From Platerodrilus igneus (lineage: Eukaryota > Arthropoda > Insecta > Coleoptera > Lycidae): a DNA stretch of 64,000 nucleotides. The translations under genes were made by a program, and so were the position numbers. Within the stretch, counting starts at the first letter, position 1. Every line of letters starts with the position of its first letter. Positions 34,844 through 45,783 of the stretch are shown here, one piece after another. Under the pieces are notes generated by a model. That model had not been told where the DNA came from. It searched no databases and saw only the letters and a list, made by a program, of their open reading frames with translations. The stretch covers positions 62,001-126,000 of the forward strand of contig JARFIW010001178.1 of NCBI GenBank assembly GCA_036346225.1, given 5' to 3'.

Positions 34844-36209
34844 TGTCCAGGTCTGTTTTCCCTACTCGGTCCTGGTCTAGCCGTCACCTCAGCGTACGTC
34901 CTAGGCGTTTCCACTCGTTCCGTGTCTGTATTAGCAGTCCCGCTCATGTCTGGTGAACTATTCATTCTGGTAGGTCCCGGTCTCTGTGCAGGTCCCCTTC
35001 CTAAACTATTACTCCTAACGTATGGTCGTCTCTGTTCCCAATTCTGTCGCTGGTATCCGTAATTATTCCCCCTTCTAGCATAGTTGTCTCGTCTATTGTC
35101 AAACCTAACTGTGTTGATCTGTCTTTCCCTGTTTTCCCGAGGTCGTCCACTACTTACGTCGTCGTACCTCTGCAGGTATTCTAAAAACATTTCTCTGTCC
35201 ACTATGTTCTGTAGTGCTACGTGTTGTCTTATTTCTGCCTCGAAGTGTCGTGATAAATACTTAATAATTTGTCGGTCCGTCAGTGGTGGGTTCAGTTGCT
35301 TTGCTATGCTATACTTGCGTATAGCATATTGCTCTACTTCCTGAAAATTCTCCCTTAAATTTCCTGTGATTAAGTCGTCTCGTACCTGGTCTTGTCTGTG
35401 GTCACTCCAGTAGTGCTTTAAAAATTTGTTTTCAAAGTCCTGATACGTGTCTATGTCCTGTCCTACTAAATTGTACCACGCTTCCGCATTGTCCTTTAAT
35501 AAAGCCTTTATCGTATTTAGTTTAGTCTGTTCGTCAAATAAATTTCCCACTAGATTTCTTACACTGTTAATAAAAATTTGTGGATTTACCCTGTTATCGC
35601 CATAAAACTTCATGTGTTGGTCCAATGATACTCCACCTGTAGAAAATCTGGGACCATCCCCCGTTAAATTTGACATGTTGTATTTAATACTACTAACTTC
35701 GCGTTCTACCCTGCCTAACTGATCCCTACATGAGTCCGTCACTTCAGTCATTTTTATATTAATCTCTTCTTCACAAAAAATGCGTACTTCGGACCTTAAA
35801 TGTCCCATTTCCTGTCGAAGACCTGTAATGTCACGCTCATTTTTATCGACCCGATTTTCTACTTCCCCCAGTTTCACGGTAAGACTATTTTTAAATTCTG
35901 AAACTTCTTTATTCGTCTTATCTATTTTCTCACTTAGGGTTTCCCTAACTCCTGTTAATGTCTCATTCATTCGGTCAACTTTCCTATTCGATTCAGCATC
36001 TCCTCAAACTTCCTATTAGCTTCTTCCCTACTCGATCTCATTTCCTCTAGCATTCTCATCATAATCTCGTTTCCTTGATCCCCTGATTCCGTCCTCGACT
36101 GATCTCTACTGCCTCCAGCTTCTTCCATTTTCGAATTTTTTTCACACAATGCACTATCGTCACTTCCAATTTCCACTCCTTGACTCCTTAACCACTCCTT
36201 TCTCTGCAT
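34834..36209 (-). pseudogene. gag: Gypsy 3 gag (one frameshift)
   Basis: The ATG at 36209 (MQRKEWLRSQGVEIGSDDSA) gives an acidic, coiled-coil start. The frame shifts by one base near 35967, where MNETLTGVRETL overlaps the stop. The long segment has heptad-rich coiled coil (NERDITGLRQEMGHLRSEV), then the gag core: VSLDQHMKFYGD, IKALLKDNAEAWYNLVG, FENKFLKHYWSD and LNPPLTDRQIIKYLSRHF. The C-terminus is rich in Arg, Asn and Gly (RRDNYARRGNNYGYQRQNW) rather than zinc knuckles, a known alternative RNA-binding tail. The stop TAG at 34836-34834 directly follows the slippery heptamer. Confidence 0.85.
34837..34843 (-). promoter_or_regulatory. Gypsy 3 -1 frameshift site, GGATTTT
   Basis: The gag codons end CAG GAT TTT TAG, giving heptamer G GAT TTT directly before the stop. 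A -1 slip gives GGA TTT TTA GAA, which continues into protease. GGAUUUU is a heptamer known from dianthovirus frameshifting. Confidence 0.6.
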
Positions 36210-36330
36210 ACGTTCAAATCACTCTCACACACTCTAAAATACTCTTAAATTTATCCACAAACAGAAACTCTCTCTCTCAGATCGCCAGTTTCCTGGAATA
36301 AAATCACAAAAATTTTATTTGGAACTCGAG

Positions 36331-36350
36331 CCCTCACGTTGTGGTCGCCA
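36331..36350 (-). promoter_or_regulatory. Primer binding site of Gypsy 3
   Basis: The minus strand reads TGGCGACCACAACGTGAGGG, immediately inside the LTR end (tatttttata). The gag ATG is about 120 bp downstream. Confidence 0.7.
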
Positions 36351-36437
36351 TATAAAAATAAACGTAATAGTTTTAATAAGGTCGAAACCCCTTAATTATA
36401 TTTTAGGTACTAACAAAGTGACGACCGTTACTTCCTG

Positions 36438-36476
<39 letters not shown>

Positions 36477-37125
36477 CTCAAATTTAAACCAGGGTAAAAA
36501 ATTAATACATCAAATAATTTTAATCACTGTGTATAAGGAAGCTTTGGGAAAAAGTACGCGTTATTAAAACCGTGAAGCATGAAAATTTATTCGTTTCATT
36601 AAAAATAAGGGATTTAAATTATTCACTAGACGTTTTCTATAAAAAGAAGCAGAATTAAAATGCTCAACTTGTATGTAATTCAATTATTCCAAGTAAAGAA
36701 ACAAATAAAATTACGTGCAAAATTTATATTAATTAATTCAATTTTAAGTAACGAGTATTAAACAAAATGTACAAATAATAATTAATATTTAATTAGGATT
36801 CGCTAAAAATTAAAGGGTAAAAGTCAATGCCATTCATTATTATTTTAATTGGAGTTAATTGAACGATTATTAAGAGATAATATGCATAAAAGCTTTTGAA
36901 AACCCAATAATATTCAAATCGTAGAAGTGTTATTTAAAGTATTATGATTGAACACCTGCGTAGTTTTAAATGTCAAATTCTAATAAATACGAGCTGATAA
37001 ACATGCAGATTCTACGTATATTGGAAACGGGTGAATGCTTTAGCACGAAATACAAAACAGCGTTTATTTAAAAGTCACGTCGCGAGTCCACGTGGATAGT
37101 AAAGAATATTGATTTGTACCACTTA
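36351..37125 (-). repeat. 5' LTR of Gypsy 3 (copy c), interrupted by Harbinger
   Basis: 36474-37120 aligns by eye with copies a and b. The U5-proximal part, 36351-36440, lies between PBS and (TA)n. It is cut at 37125 by the Harbinger TIR. The sequence resuming at 40646 does not match the other LTR copies, so the far end of this LTR is uncertain. Confidence 0.6.
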
Positions 37126-37354
37126 GGGCCGGTTTTTCAATGCTCAGCTACAGTTAAATTAACTGTTGGTTAGTGCCTAACTAGTAGTTAAGTGTTTATT
37201 GTCCCTCTGTTAATAATAGCTGTAAGCTAAAATTTCAGATAAGTTGACAGACACTTGAGAGTGTTAGTTAGTTTACTAACTAGTAGTTATTTATGTATTT
37301 ACAACCCCATAACCTTAAAATTAAAACAATTATTTTTCATTATAATTTTACCTT

Positions 37355-38576
37355 GATGGAGGTTTTCAATCATCTTAGTGATGAGGATGAAGATTTATTA
37401 GTTTACATGCAGCATGAATGAAAACCATATACAGTAAGAGAAAGAGAAAATTGTTTCGAATGCTTTGATGCTAGGGAATTTGTTGAACGATTCCGTTTAA
37501 AGAAAGAAACCGTTTTAATAGTCCTAGACCAAATACAAGATGAAATAGAAACAGTTACAGACAGGTAAGCTAATATTCAAAAATATTAAAATAATTCATT
37601 TCTATTCATTTTCAGAAACCATTCTATTTCGCCAATGAATCAACTTTATTAGCATTAAGGTTTTATGCTACTGGAAGTTTTTATTAACTGTAGGATTTAA
37701 TGAAAGTGAGCAAGAGCTCTGCAAGCAAGATAATTAAAAAGTATCGGCTGCCATTGCACGGTTAGCCCCATCTTATATTAAAATGCCTGCTACTGAAGCC
37801 CACCAATTGGATGTTAGAACTGCTTTTTATGAAAAAGCTGCACTTCCACGGGTTATTGGTTCATTAGATTGTACGCACATAAGAATTCAATCTCCAGGTA
37901 AGAATTAATTACAAAATGATAAATAATCGAAATTTTCAATTGTATATTTTAAGGTGGGGATAGTGCGGAACTATTTCGTAACCGAAAAGGTTATTTTTCC
38001 ATTAATGTGCAAACAATTTCTGACACCAATTTAAAAATTATGGATATTGTAGCACGCTGGCCTAGGTCTACTCACGATCAGATTATATTTGATAATTCTG
38101 CAATTAAACATCAATTTGATACTAATGAATTTGGAAACAATTTATTAGTCGCAGACAGTGGTTATGCTAACAGTCTGCATGTTGTTACACCATTCGTTCA
38201 AATAACTACTCAAGTTCAACAAGTGTATAACGAAGCAGGTAGTGGCTTACTAGTATATATTGATTTTATACATATTTTGGATATCAGAACAAGAAATCCT
38301 GTTGAAAGGCAGTATGGTATATGGAAGCGGAGATTTCCTGCACTTGCCATTGGCCTACGATTAAAGCTGGAATCAACTTTAACTGTAATTGTTGCCACTG
38401 CTGTATTGCATAACATTGCTCTACAGCAAAATGATGAACCTCCCCAAAATGTAGATGTTACCCATACAAATATAGATTTTGATGAAGAAGTTGAAGTGGA
38501 ACCACCTATTAACAATTTTGCGACAGCCAGGGACCATTTCATAAACAAGTATTTTCCTGGACTTCTCCAATTATAA
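37355..38576 (+). pseudogene. Harbinger DDE transposase, two introns, broken
   Basis: The ATG at 37355 (MEVFNHLSDEDEDLLVY) is soon followed by a TGA (YMQHE stop). Exon 1 ends at 37564 (ACAG/GTAAGC) and exon 2 begins at 37616 after TTCAG. Exon 2 ends at 37897 (CCAG/GTAAGA) and exon 3 begins at 37954. Exon 2 has stops near 37690 and a shift near 37735, then MPATEAHQLDVRTAFYEKAA and VIGSLDCTHIRI (first D). Exon 3 has GYFSINVQ, VARWPRSTHDQIIF, LLVADSGYANS (second D) and RNPVERQYGIWKRRFPAL (E). A short extra segment sits between the YNEA and RTRNPVE blocks. Confidence 0.85.
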
Positions 38577-38907
38577 TTAATTTCTGACGAAGACAAACTG
38601 ATACTTGATTTGTAAATACATAATGTTAAGTGAGGTGATTTAACTGGGATAATGTTTGTTTGGAAATAAATTGAATAATTATAAGATAGATTGTCGTTTT
38701 TACAAGTATACAATTGTTTTTTGATAATCGTTGTTATTTCGTGCACCAGAAACAAGGTATAATTTTTTGTTTCAAGTCCTACTGCGGATAATTATCGACC
38801 TACAAATTTTAATAATAAGCATACAGACAAATAGTTGTATTTAGTTAATTTTGGTAATGAATATATAAGTATACAAACTATAATCAATAAACATTTGAAA
38901 ATATTAT

Positions 38908-40330
38908 TCACAGATTTTGCTTAAAATTTAACAATTGAATCTGCTTAATTTCTAGTTCTGCTCGTAATATTTGCATTTTCAATTCATGTTCTTCTTCAAT
39001 TTGTTCCAACTTTCGCAGTGCAACCCGTTTTTCTATGTTTATGAGTTCAACCTTTTCTGCAGCAAGGGACGCGAACTTAAGTGCCGTGGAAGACATTGAC
39101 TGCTCCTTCTTAAAAACAGGGTGTCTTCTGTTTTCCCATGCTAAAGCAACATAATTATTACATTTTGCAGTGCATTTAATTTGAACTAAATAGTTGTATT
39201 GAGAAATACATATATTATTTATAAAATACGTTGAGGTATAAGTGTTGTAAACAAAAATGCCATTCTAGAGGTGCTGATACATGTTGAATAGTTTACTTGC
39301 CCAATATGTTGAACAAAATTTTAGCAAATGATGAACCTATTTACATTTCGTTTAGCATGATGTGGTATATCAGCGCACCTAGACAACATCTCCGACTACA
39401 ACTCAAATTTTGTTGATATTACTAACTGTTTGGTTTGAGATCCACTTTTTGGGATGCCCTACTTGCATATGCATGGTCTTCTTCCTTAGCTTCAACGTCT
39501 TGGTTAAATGATTTTGAATTCAACACTGCGTGTTTTGGAGTTTGGAGCAGTTTTGCACTTGGATGGCTCCAGTCTACAAGAATTAAATCATCACTTGTAC
39601 TTGGCGTATCTTCCAAATGATTCTGAAATTCTTCGGCATCATATTCAATTTGCATTTCGTTGCTGCAACTGGGTACATCTGAAATACCTAATATTGTAAT
39701 AATATAACAAAACTAGAAGTTGCAAGAGTTTAAGTTTATGCAAAATCTAATTTGTCATGGAATCTGTTAAAGAAATTTTATGAATCATATTTTAAATGAG
39801 AAAATTACTTAAGAATTATTATAGTAGCAGTGTAAGCGTTAAAATCAGACTATGTATAAAATGGCTCACCGAATGTAGTTTGATCACTATCAAAAGGATT
39901 CCTTAATCCCTCAATACTTAAAGATATTGTATCAGACAATATTTTCTCTTCCTCAGTTTCTGGTTCTGGAGGAGGTCTATAGGATCCACCACCAGTTCCT
40001 TTTACGTACAACTTGTGCTGGCTATGCTTCTTTTTTAATTCCTTCTTTATGGACTCGTATTTATATTTCAGTTGTTTAGCGGTCCTGGGCTAAAAAAGCA
40101 TTGCATATAGTTTGAGGTTGCAGTATATCATTTTTTACTTACCGGTCCAAGTGTACTTGCATTAAACTTTCCTTCCGCCGCAAGCCAGGCATTTTCCTTT
40201 TCACGCCATGTGGTACCATCAGTCTTTTTATTCTCAATTATTTTTGAAAAGCCATTAACAATTTTTATTAAAAGCGCTCGTTCGCTATTTGTAAAATTTG
40301 GACAGCGTTTGTAGTATTTTCCATAATATC
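38908..40330 (-). pseudogene. Harbinger accessory Myb/SANT-like DNA-binding protein, multi-exon
   Basis: Minus-strand exon-like blocks: CPNFTNSERALLIKIVNGF and TWREKENAWLAAEGKFN (about 40320-40155); RTAKQLKYKYESIKKELKKK with PPPEPETEEEKILSD (about 40085-39880); MQIEYDAEEFQNHLEDTP to the stop at 39422; and a final leucine/glutamate coiled coil, LRKLEQIEEEHELKMQILRA, ending at 38908. The first blocks form the trihelix/Myb-like domain that, in known Harbinger elements, brings the transposase to the nucleus and the TIRs. Exon boundaries were not all fixed. It overlaps nothing and converges on the transposase gene. Confidence 0.7.
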
Positions 40331-40645
40331 AAAAATACTTTACTGCAGATTAATAGAATAAAACACGTAACTGACCTAACCCTAACGAACAACAATACAA
40401 TATCCGTATTGAATAGAAACGACGACGAGCTATAATCTCTCAAGGACACATTTTTCATCCAATCATAAATTTAAATGCGGAATAAGGATTGCCAACATTT
40501 ACTTAACCGATAGTTAGGTAACAAAGACTTGAAATGTGGCTAAATAAACACCAACTTGATTAACAGAGACTTTGACTGACGGTTATTTCTAACCGTCAGT
40601 TAGCTAGCTACAAGGTTTGACTGAGCATTGATAAACCGGCCCTAA

Positions 40646-41618
40646 GTGTAGTTTATATATCTACACTTTCATAATTTTAAAATTTGCTTCAAACTCTACC
40701 AAATAAGATATTAGAAAATCTAAAATTATGATTGTGCTTAGACACAATTTCAAATTAACGCTCTTAATAAAAGGAAATCATAAATACACTTTGTTGTGTT
40801 TAACATTAGTTAAGAGAATTTGAATTGAACGTTTAAATTGAACATAACCCCAAAATTCACAAAAAAAAGGTTTCATGAAAGCTTTCTTGTTTACAAACCA
40901 TAAGGTTATATAGGAAGCAAAGATAATATTAAATTAGTTAAGGTAATCAATAAATAAAGTTATGACTATGTTTTACATGCATTATTTTACAGATAATTGT
41001 TAAAATGTAATAAATGCACGTCGTTCCGTCACAAAAATAAATAAGATAAACTCGTACATGTATACCAGATATATGAAAGAAACGTATACTTAAATGTTGA
41101 GCTTACGACTTGTTCAGAACTATATGATCTTCTTACTGTTTGTCGAGACGAACACCAACGTTGATTATTTTGGTTGTTAACCTCAAACTTCTAATTTGTA
41201 AGAGCCAATCCTTGTTTGTTCCACAGCCATATGTTTCATCAACGGACATTTAATTTATTTTACAAGATAATATATGTAGGTAGTAAAATTAATGCATTGG
41301 CTTAGATAGCTTAGTATAGACAATTAGATACTTTATAGGAATTTGCTACCAGAATATATGCTACGGGAGGACACGCCATCCAAGGATATGCTACGGGAAG
41401 ATATGCCACCAGAGGTCCCTAGAAAATAAACGTGTTACAAAAACGAAATATTGCAATACGCCACGAGGAACAGTCTAAAAATTTATCTAAAACCAGCTTA
41501 GCATCCATTAATATTTTGAACGGGTTATCCAGGTAGGCTTTCTTCATAAGCATTTTGCTTATATTGTAAAATGATATTTATATATATTAGGAAGACTAAA
41601 AGCAAAAACACCTTTTAC
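40646..41618 (-). repeat. Long direct repeat, left copy (Gypsy 2-associated, probable LTR part)
   Basis: It matches 45784-46777 over about 970 bp in the same orientation with scattered differences. It contains a short degenerate tandem repeat (ggatatgctacgggagga near 41345-41405). It lies on the 3' side of the minus-strand Gypsy 2 remnant, as expected for a 3' LTR, but it lacks the U5-proximal part seen beside the PBS on the right. Confidence 0.65.
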
Positions 41619-42439
41619 ATGCCAGGTACGACATCATGGCCCTAGAAAGGACATCTTTATCGGAAGACGGCATGTGCTCAAAAAACTGTTAGATATCAAG
41701 ATAAACAGAAATTTGTTCTGGTTTAATGAAAGATAACCACACATTTTGAGAGAGGGACAAAACAAGAAAACTATCCTGAATTCTAGATTCATATATACAC
41801 CGGTTGTGTATGGATATTATTCAAAGGTTAACCAATAGGAAAATTACATCTGATCTTAATTATTTATATTATTTATACAAAGGAAAGAATATTAAATTAA
41901 AACTAAAGATCGATGTATTTAGTGTATTATTTAATAATACTAAAGGGAAATGTTACACAAATCAAAACTGACTTGTGACTGTAAATGGTATTATTATAAA
42001 CTTAAGACGAAAAATGCTTTTATATTGAAGGAAATTGGACCACAATGTAACATGGCAAGAGAATGGTAAATTGACATGTTACACTGCCCCGGACCAAAGA
42101 GAAAAAAGACATTAGGAAATATTTTTTTTGTAGTAAGGTAATACGGTAAAAAAATAAATGAAAAGAGAGAATAAAAAAATTAAATGTGTTGGCAGAAAAA
42201 GAAATTTCATCATGAAGAAAATTGAAACAGAACAACAATGAGTGGTGTGATAGCTTACGCGTATCAAACGTCCGAAAGGGGTACATAATCGGTGGGGTAA
42301 AAAATCTAGGAAGTCATAAGCAGTATGGTCATAATCGATAAGGACTATCCACTCATTGGTGACATGTTTAAGAAAAAAAATTAGAAAGAAAAAATATAGA
42401 GAAAATATAAAGCTATAATTGGTTATACGAATCAGATAA

Positions 42440-43428
42440 CAAAAGAGTTAATAGAAAAAGGCATGGGATTGCTATCATGGACAGTTAATTCATTTAAACT
42501 TCTGCCATCAAAACAAACTCTATACTCTCCGTAAGCTTTTTTTACAAGTAAGATAGGTGAACACCACGGACTTGTACATTTTTCTATGACTTTTAAAGTT
42601 AACATTTTGTCTAACTTTTCATTTAATATTTTAGACATATATGGCGATAAGGGATAGGTACGTTTTCGTACTGGTTTATGATCACCAGTATCGATATGCA
42701 TAGATATTTTATCTGTACGACCTAATTTTTTGTCTGTACTAGCTATACTAGAAAAAGAAACGATAATTTTTTTAGCTTGAGAAAATTCAGTTGAGGATAA
42801 ATCTTCCAATGAGCAAAGATTATTATGTAATTGAGGGATTTTTGTATAAGAGTTACGATATGTTAAACGGACTGTTTCACTGGTTGATGACAAAACTTTC
42901 CAGGAATTATTTTTAAAGTCTAAGGTAAGTTCAAATTTTTGTGCAAAATCAGTGCCAAAAATAAATGAATGTGAGAGAGAAAGGGAACAACTAAACAGGT
43001 AATAAAACGACATAGTTTTCCTACAAAAATGGGTAAGTCTACGGTACAAGATATTTTTTGAGGAGTGCCATCTGCAGTAAATAATTTATGTTCACCTAAA
43101 GGAAAGATTTCTAAATTCAAATTATTTATTATAGGAATACCATTTGAACCTATGACAGAAACGTTACTTCCAGTATCGAAAAGTGCAGTGATATCAATAT
43201 CAAGTAATTTAACTTTTATGTACGGTCTGTTGTCTAAAGGTTTAGAAATAAAATTAAATGTTTCTATGTAGGAAGTATTTTGTTTCTAAAAATTTTTTAC
43301 TTTATTTAACCAAGTTAACCAATCTTGATTATTTTCAGAGTTATTATGGTTTTGGTAATATTTATTTTTAGCCTTTTTACAATAAGTACTAGATCGGCTA
43401 TTTTTCCAGTACTTCGATATTAGTTTTT
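42440..43428 (-). pseudogene. pol: Gypsy 2 pol fragment: protease and N-terminal RT
   Basis: After the -1 slip, the frame reads KKLISKYWKNSRS to a stop near 43285. Protease then appears in another frame with ALFDTGSNVSVIGSNGIP (about 43190), and later FGTDFAQKFELTLDF. The RT start shows HKPVRKRTYPLSPYMSKIL, CTSPWCSPILLVKKAYGEYR and FDGRSLNELTV. The frame stops near 42432 before the RT catalytic motifs. At least two frame breaks occur. These blocks are typical of Ty3/Gypsy pol, and the rest of the polyprotein is deleted. Confidence 0.8.
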
Positions 43429-44901
43429 TGAACAGTTTGGGCATGAAGAAATTGTTACATTAGGGTAACCGCATTTATAACAGAAAATTTTGCTTGTGTG
43501 TTTACAGGAAGGACAGGTATGTCCTTGCTCTTGGCAATTCCAACAGAAAATTTGTGCTGGCTGTATATTATTTGAATAATACATTGTTTTATGTAAAGAT
43601 AAATTTTTTGTTGGTGCATTTTTATCGTTAATAAAGGTAGATTGCTTTTAAGAGTGTTTAAAGGTATTAAACTGTTTATTATATTTTAGTGTATTAATTT
43701 GAGACTCTTGTCTAGGGGAGTGATATGTATATGTTTTATTTTGTTGTGGAAAATAATTTATTTTATCTAAGGATTGTGTGTAAGTAGGAATTTTTGGTTT
43801 CTAAAATTTATTTTGTAAGGTATTTTTATTTTGATTCAAAATTGAGGTACTTGATTGTTTATAATTATCTAACTAAAGTGCTTGGTTTTTTACTCTAAAG
43901 GACTCTTCTAATCTTTTTGTAGCTATTACTAGGTCTGAGATTTATTTATTGTAGGTAAAATTATAGATAGGGGTGTAATAAAGTCAGGTAATAAGTTTTG
44001 CGATATTATTTGAATTGCTGTTGATTCTAATGGTGGATTTTGAAATCTACAAAATAAATTTTGCATTTTCGTTATATAAATAGTTACTGTTTCGTTAGGT
44101 TTTTGTCTTCTGTTATGTATTTCTTCCCATAACATAGTTTCTGTATTTAGAGGTAGAAAATCTTGTTTTAGACGAGCAACTAAGGAATCCCAATCGGTTA
44201 CGAAATGTTTTATTTCCCTATACCATATAATTGCATCACCGTCGAAGAGTTCCATGACAAACAAATACAACTCTTCTTTAGAAATTTTTCTTGTTTCAGC
44301 TAATTCAGTAACTCTTTCTAAAAATTCATATAGTGTGTTTTGTTTACCGTTAAATTTAATTGACCAGGAAGAAATTGGTGTAGGATTAGATATATATGTT
44401 ACGGTAGGAGGATGAACATTTATAGTGTGAGTTGGATTTATTAAAGAAACTTAATTTGTGCCAGCAGATAATTCATAATTTTCTACTTTTTCATGAAGAT
44501 CAGCTTCTAATAGTAGTGCTGTTGCAGAACTTTCATTTTTGAAAGTTGTTGCTTCTTCATTATTAATTTCAGGTATAGATAAACGCTTTATTCTGCCACA
44601 AACATATGCCAGGGATGACTTTATTCTTTTAAAGATAGTCATTACTGTTTCCTTCGAAATCATTTAACAAAATAGCAATCGACTTTATTGTACTAGTTAT
44701 TTGTTCGCTATCTTGTTCAAAAGTTATATTATAATTTAAAAGATCTTTATGAGGAGGTGGTTTAGAAAATTCTTTGCGTAATAGACGTGCTAAAAGTTTT
44801 CTTTTTTCTTCCATAGGTTTTTTTGAAATTACTGATCTTATGTAAAGTTCATATTCAAGCTCATCAGATAATAAATGTCCTGCAATAAAATTATCTTCCA
44901 T
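43420..44901 (-). pseudogene. gag: Gypsy 2 gag, several frame breaks
   Basis: The ATG at 44901 (MEDNFIAGHLLSDELEYELY) gives an N-terminus like that of Gypsy 1 (MSEFKMD..ELNFELLIRGVV). Further segments are MISKETVMTIFKRIKSSLAY and the core MELFDGDAIIWYREIKHF, WDSLVARLKQDFLP with NETVTIYITKMQNLFCRF. Near the end a CxxC...C knuckle, CWNCQEQGHTCPSC, is followed by CYKCGYPNVTISSCPNC, the same CCHC-plus-CPxC pair as Gypsy 1. The stop TAA at 43422-43420 directly follows the slippery heptamer. Confidence 0.8.
43423..43429 (-). promoter_or_regulatory. Gypsy 2 -1 frameshift site, AAAAAAC
   Basis: The gag codons end TCA AAA AAC TAA, giving heptamer A AAA AAC just before the stop. The -1 frame then stays open for about 45 codons toward protease. 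Confidence 0.7.
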
Positions 44902-45004
44902 TTTAAAAGTGTAAGAAAAATATTTTTGAGAAAAAGAAATTGTTTTAATGAAATTTATTTTGAGGAACTTATAAGTTATGTTTTGTTTTTAATTTATTTG
45001 TTTT

Positions 45005-45015
45005 GTTGGGCGCCA
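45005..45015 (-). promoter_or_regulatory. Gypsy 2 PBS-like core (gag-proximal)
   Basis: The minus strand reads TGGCGCCCAAC followed by AAAACAAAT. It lies about 105 bp upstream of the gag ATG. Further copies at 45382-45392 and 45486-45496 make it unclear which one is used. Confidence 0.6.
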
Positions 45016-45270
45016 GTTTCATATTGAAACAAAAAGTTAAGAAAATTTTGAACGTATCTTTAACTAGTGAGTAATATTTTATTTTATGTATATATAATAA
45101 ATTTTATTTAAACGAAAAAATATTTTCATAAATCGGTAAAGGTATATTGCGACTTTGTATTGCAGAAAGCGTTCTATAAGATAATATATTCTATTATTCT
45201 AGTGAGTTTAAAACTATAGTGGTTGTTTAGTAAGGGACATCGTTTAACGGAAAATACGTAATGAAAAAAT

Positions 45271-45496
45271 ATTGGACACCAACGTATTGGCATGTAGAGT
45301 GTGGCAAGTTTCAGAAAAAATTTGTAGGGTTGATTGCTAAAGTATTGAACGTTAAAGTAAAAAAATGTAGAAAAAATAAGCGTTGGGCGCCAAAGTGGCG
45401 TTGATTATTAAGGTAAAAATTGAGAAAAAACAAAGACCTTGGGCGTAAAAGTGTTTATGTACGTTGTAAAGAGAAAAAAAATTGCGTTGGGCGCCA
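45271..45496 (-). repeat. Degenerate tandem array with repeated PBS-like cores
   Basis: Plus-strand cores: attggacacca (45271), gtattgaacgttaaagt (about 45343), gttgggcgcca (45382), cttgggcgtaa (45438) and gttgggcgcca (45486), spaced about 40-70 bp and separated by A-rich spacers such as gtagaaaaaataagc and gagaaaaaacaaag. The layout parallels the array in Gypsy 1. Confidence 0.6.
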
Positions 45497-45783
45497 AGGT
45501 GCACCCTTCCTTTTTACAGGTACGAATGGGTGTACAACAGAGTCTACATAAAACTCTGGCGGGACTAGCTTTACCGTTTGTGACTGCGGTAGATTGCAAA
45601 AGACTATATCTCAGGGGTTTAGAAAACAAAGTTAAATTTTACCCAGGCAAGTTAAAGGGATGCAATTTAGAATGTGATAAAAGAAAATACCTTAATACAA
45701 CTTATAAATTGACGTTTAGTTAACAACATTAATAAAAAAATTAAATATATATATCATTTTCTTACAAGCAAATTTTCATACGA

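Larger units (their letters stand above)
33268..37125 (-). mobile_element. Ty3/Gypsy-type element 3, internally deleted
   Basis: On the minus strand: 5' LTR (37125-36351), PBS (36350-36331), gag (36209-34834), frameshift site, protease and the first few residues of RT, then a direct join to the 3' LTR (34085-33268). The RT core, RNase H and integrase are absent. Both LTR copies share the ttactca end beside (TA)n. They differ by clear divergence and the 5' LTR is cut by a Harbinger insertion. Confidence 0.8.
37126..40642. mobile_element. PIF/Harbinger transposon, two genes
   Basis: Termini GGGCCGGTTTTTCAATGC and the inverted GGGCCGGTTTATCAATGC are flanked by TTA (37123-37125) on the left and TAA (40643-40645) on the right. 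Harbinger elements duplicate TWA, so the two flanks should match; one may have mutated. It carries a plus-strand transposase and a convergent minus-strand DNA-binding protein gene, the standard pair for this superfamily. Length 3517 bp. Confidence 0.9.
41619..45783 (-). mobile_element. Ty3/Gypsy-type element 2, internal part with large pol deletion
   Basis: Minus-strand order: PBS-like array and leader (45500-45005), gag (44901-43420), frameshift site, protease, RT start (to about 42440), then 3' sequence (41619-42440) with a ggggcagtgtaac phrase near 42085 of the kind found at the 3' end of Gypsy internal regions. Most of RT, RNase H and integrase is missing. Confidence 0.75.

Noticed and set aside
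45439..45723. 94-codon plus-strand ORF as a gene
   Set aside because: It overlaps the PBS-like array and leader of a minus-strand Gypsy element and shows no domain.
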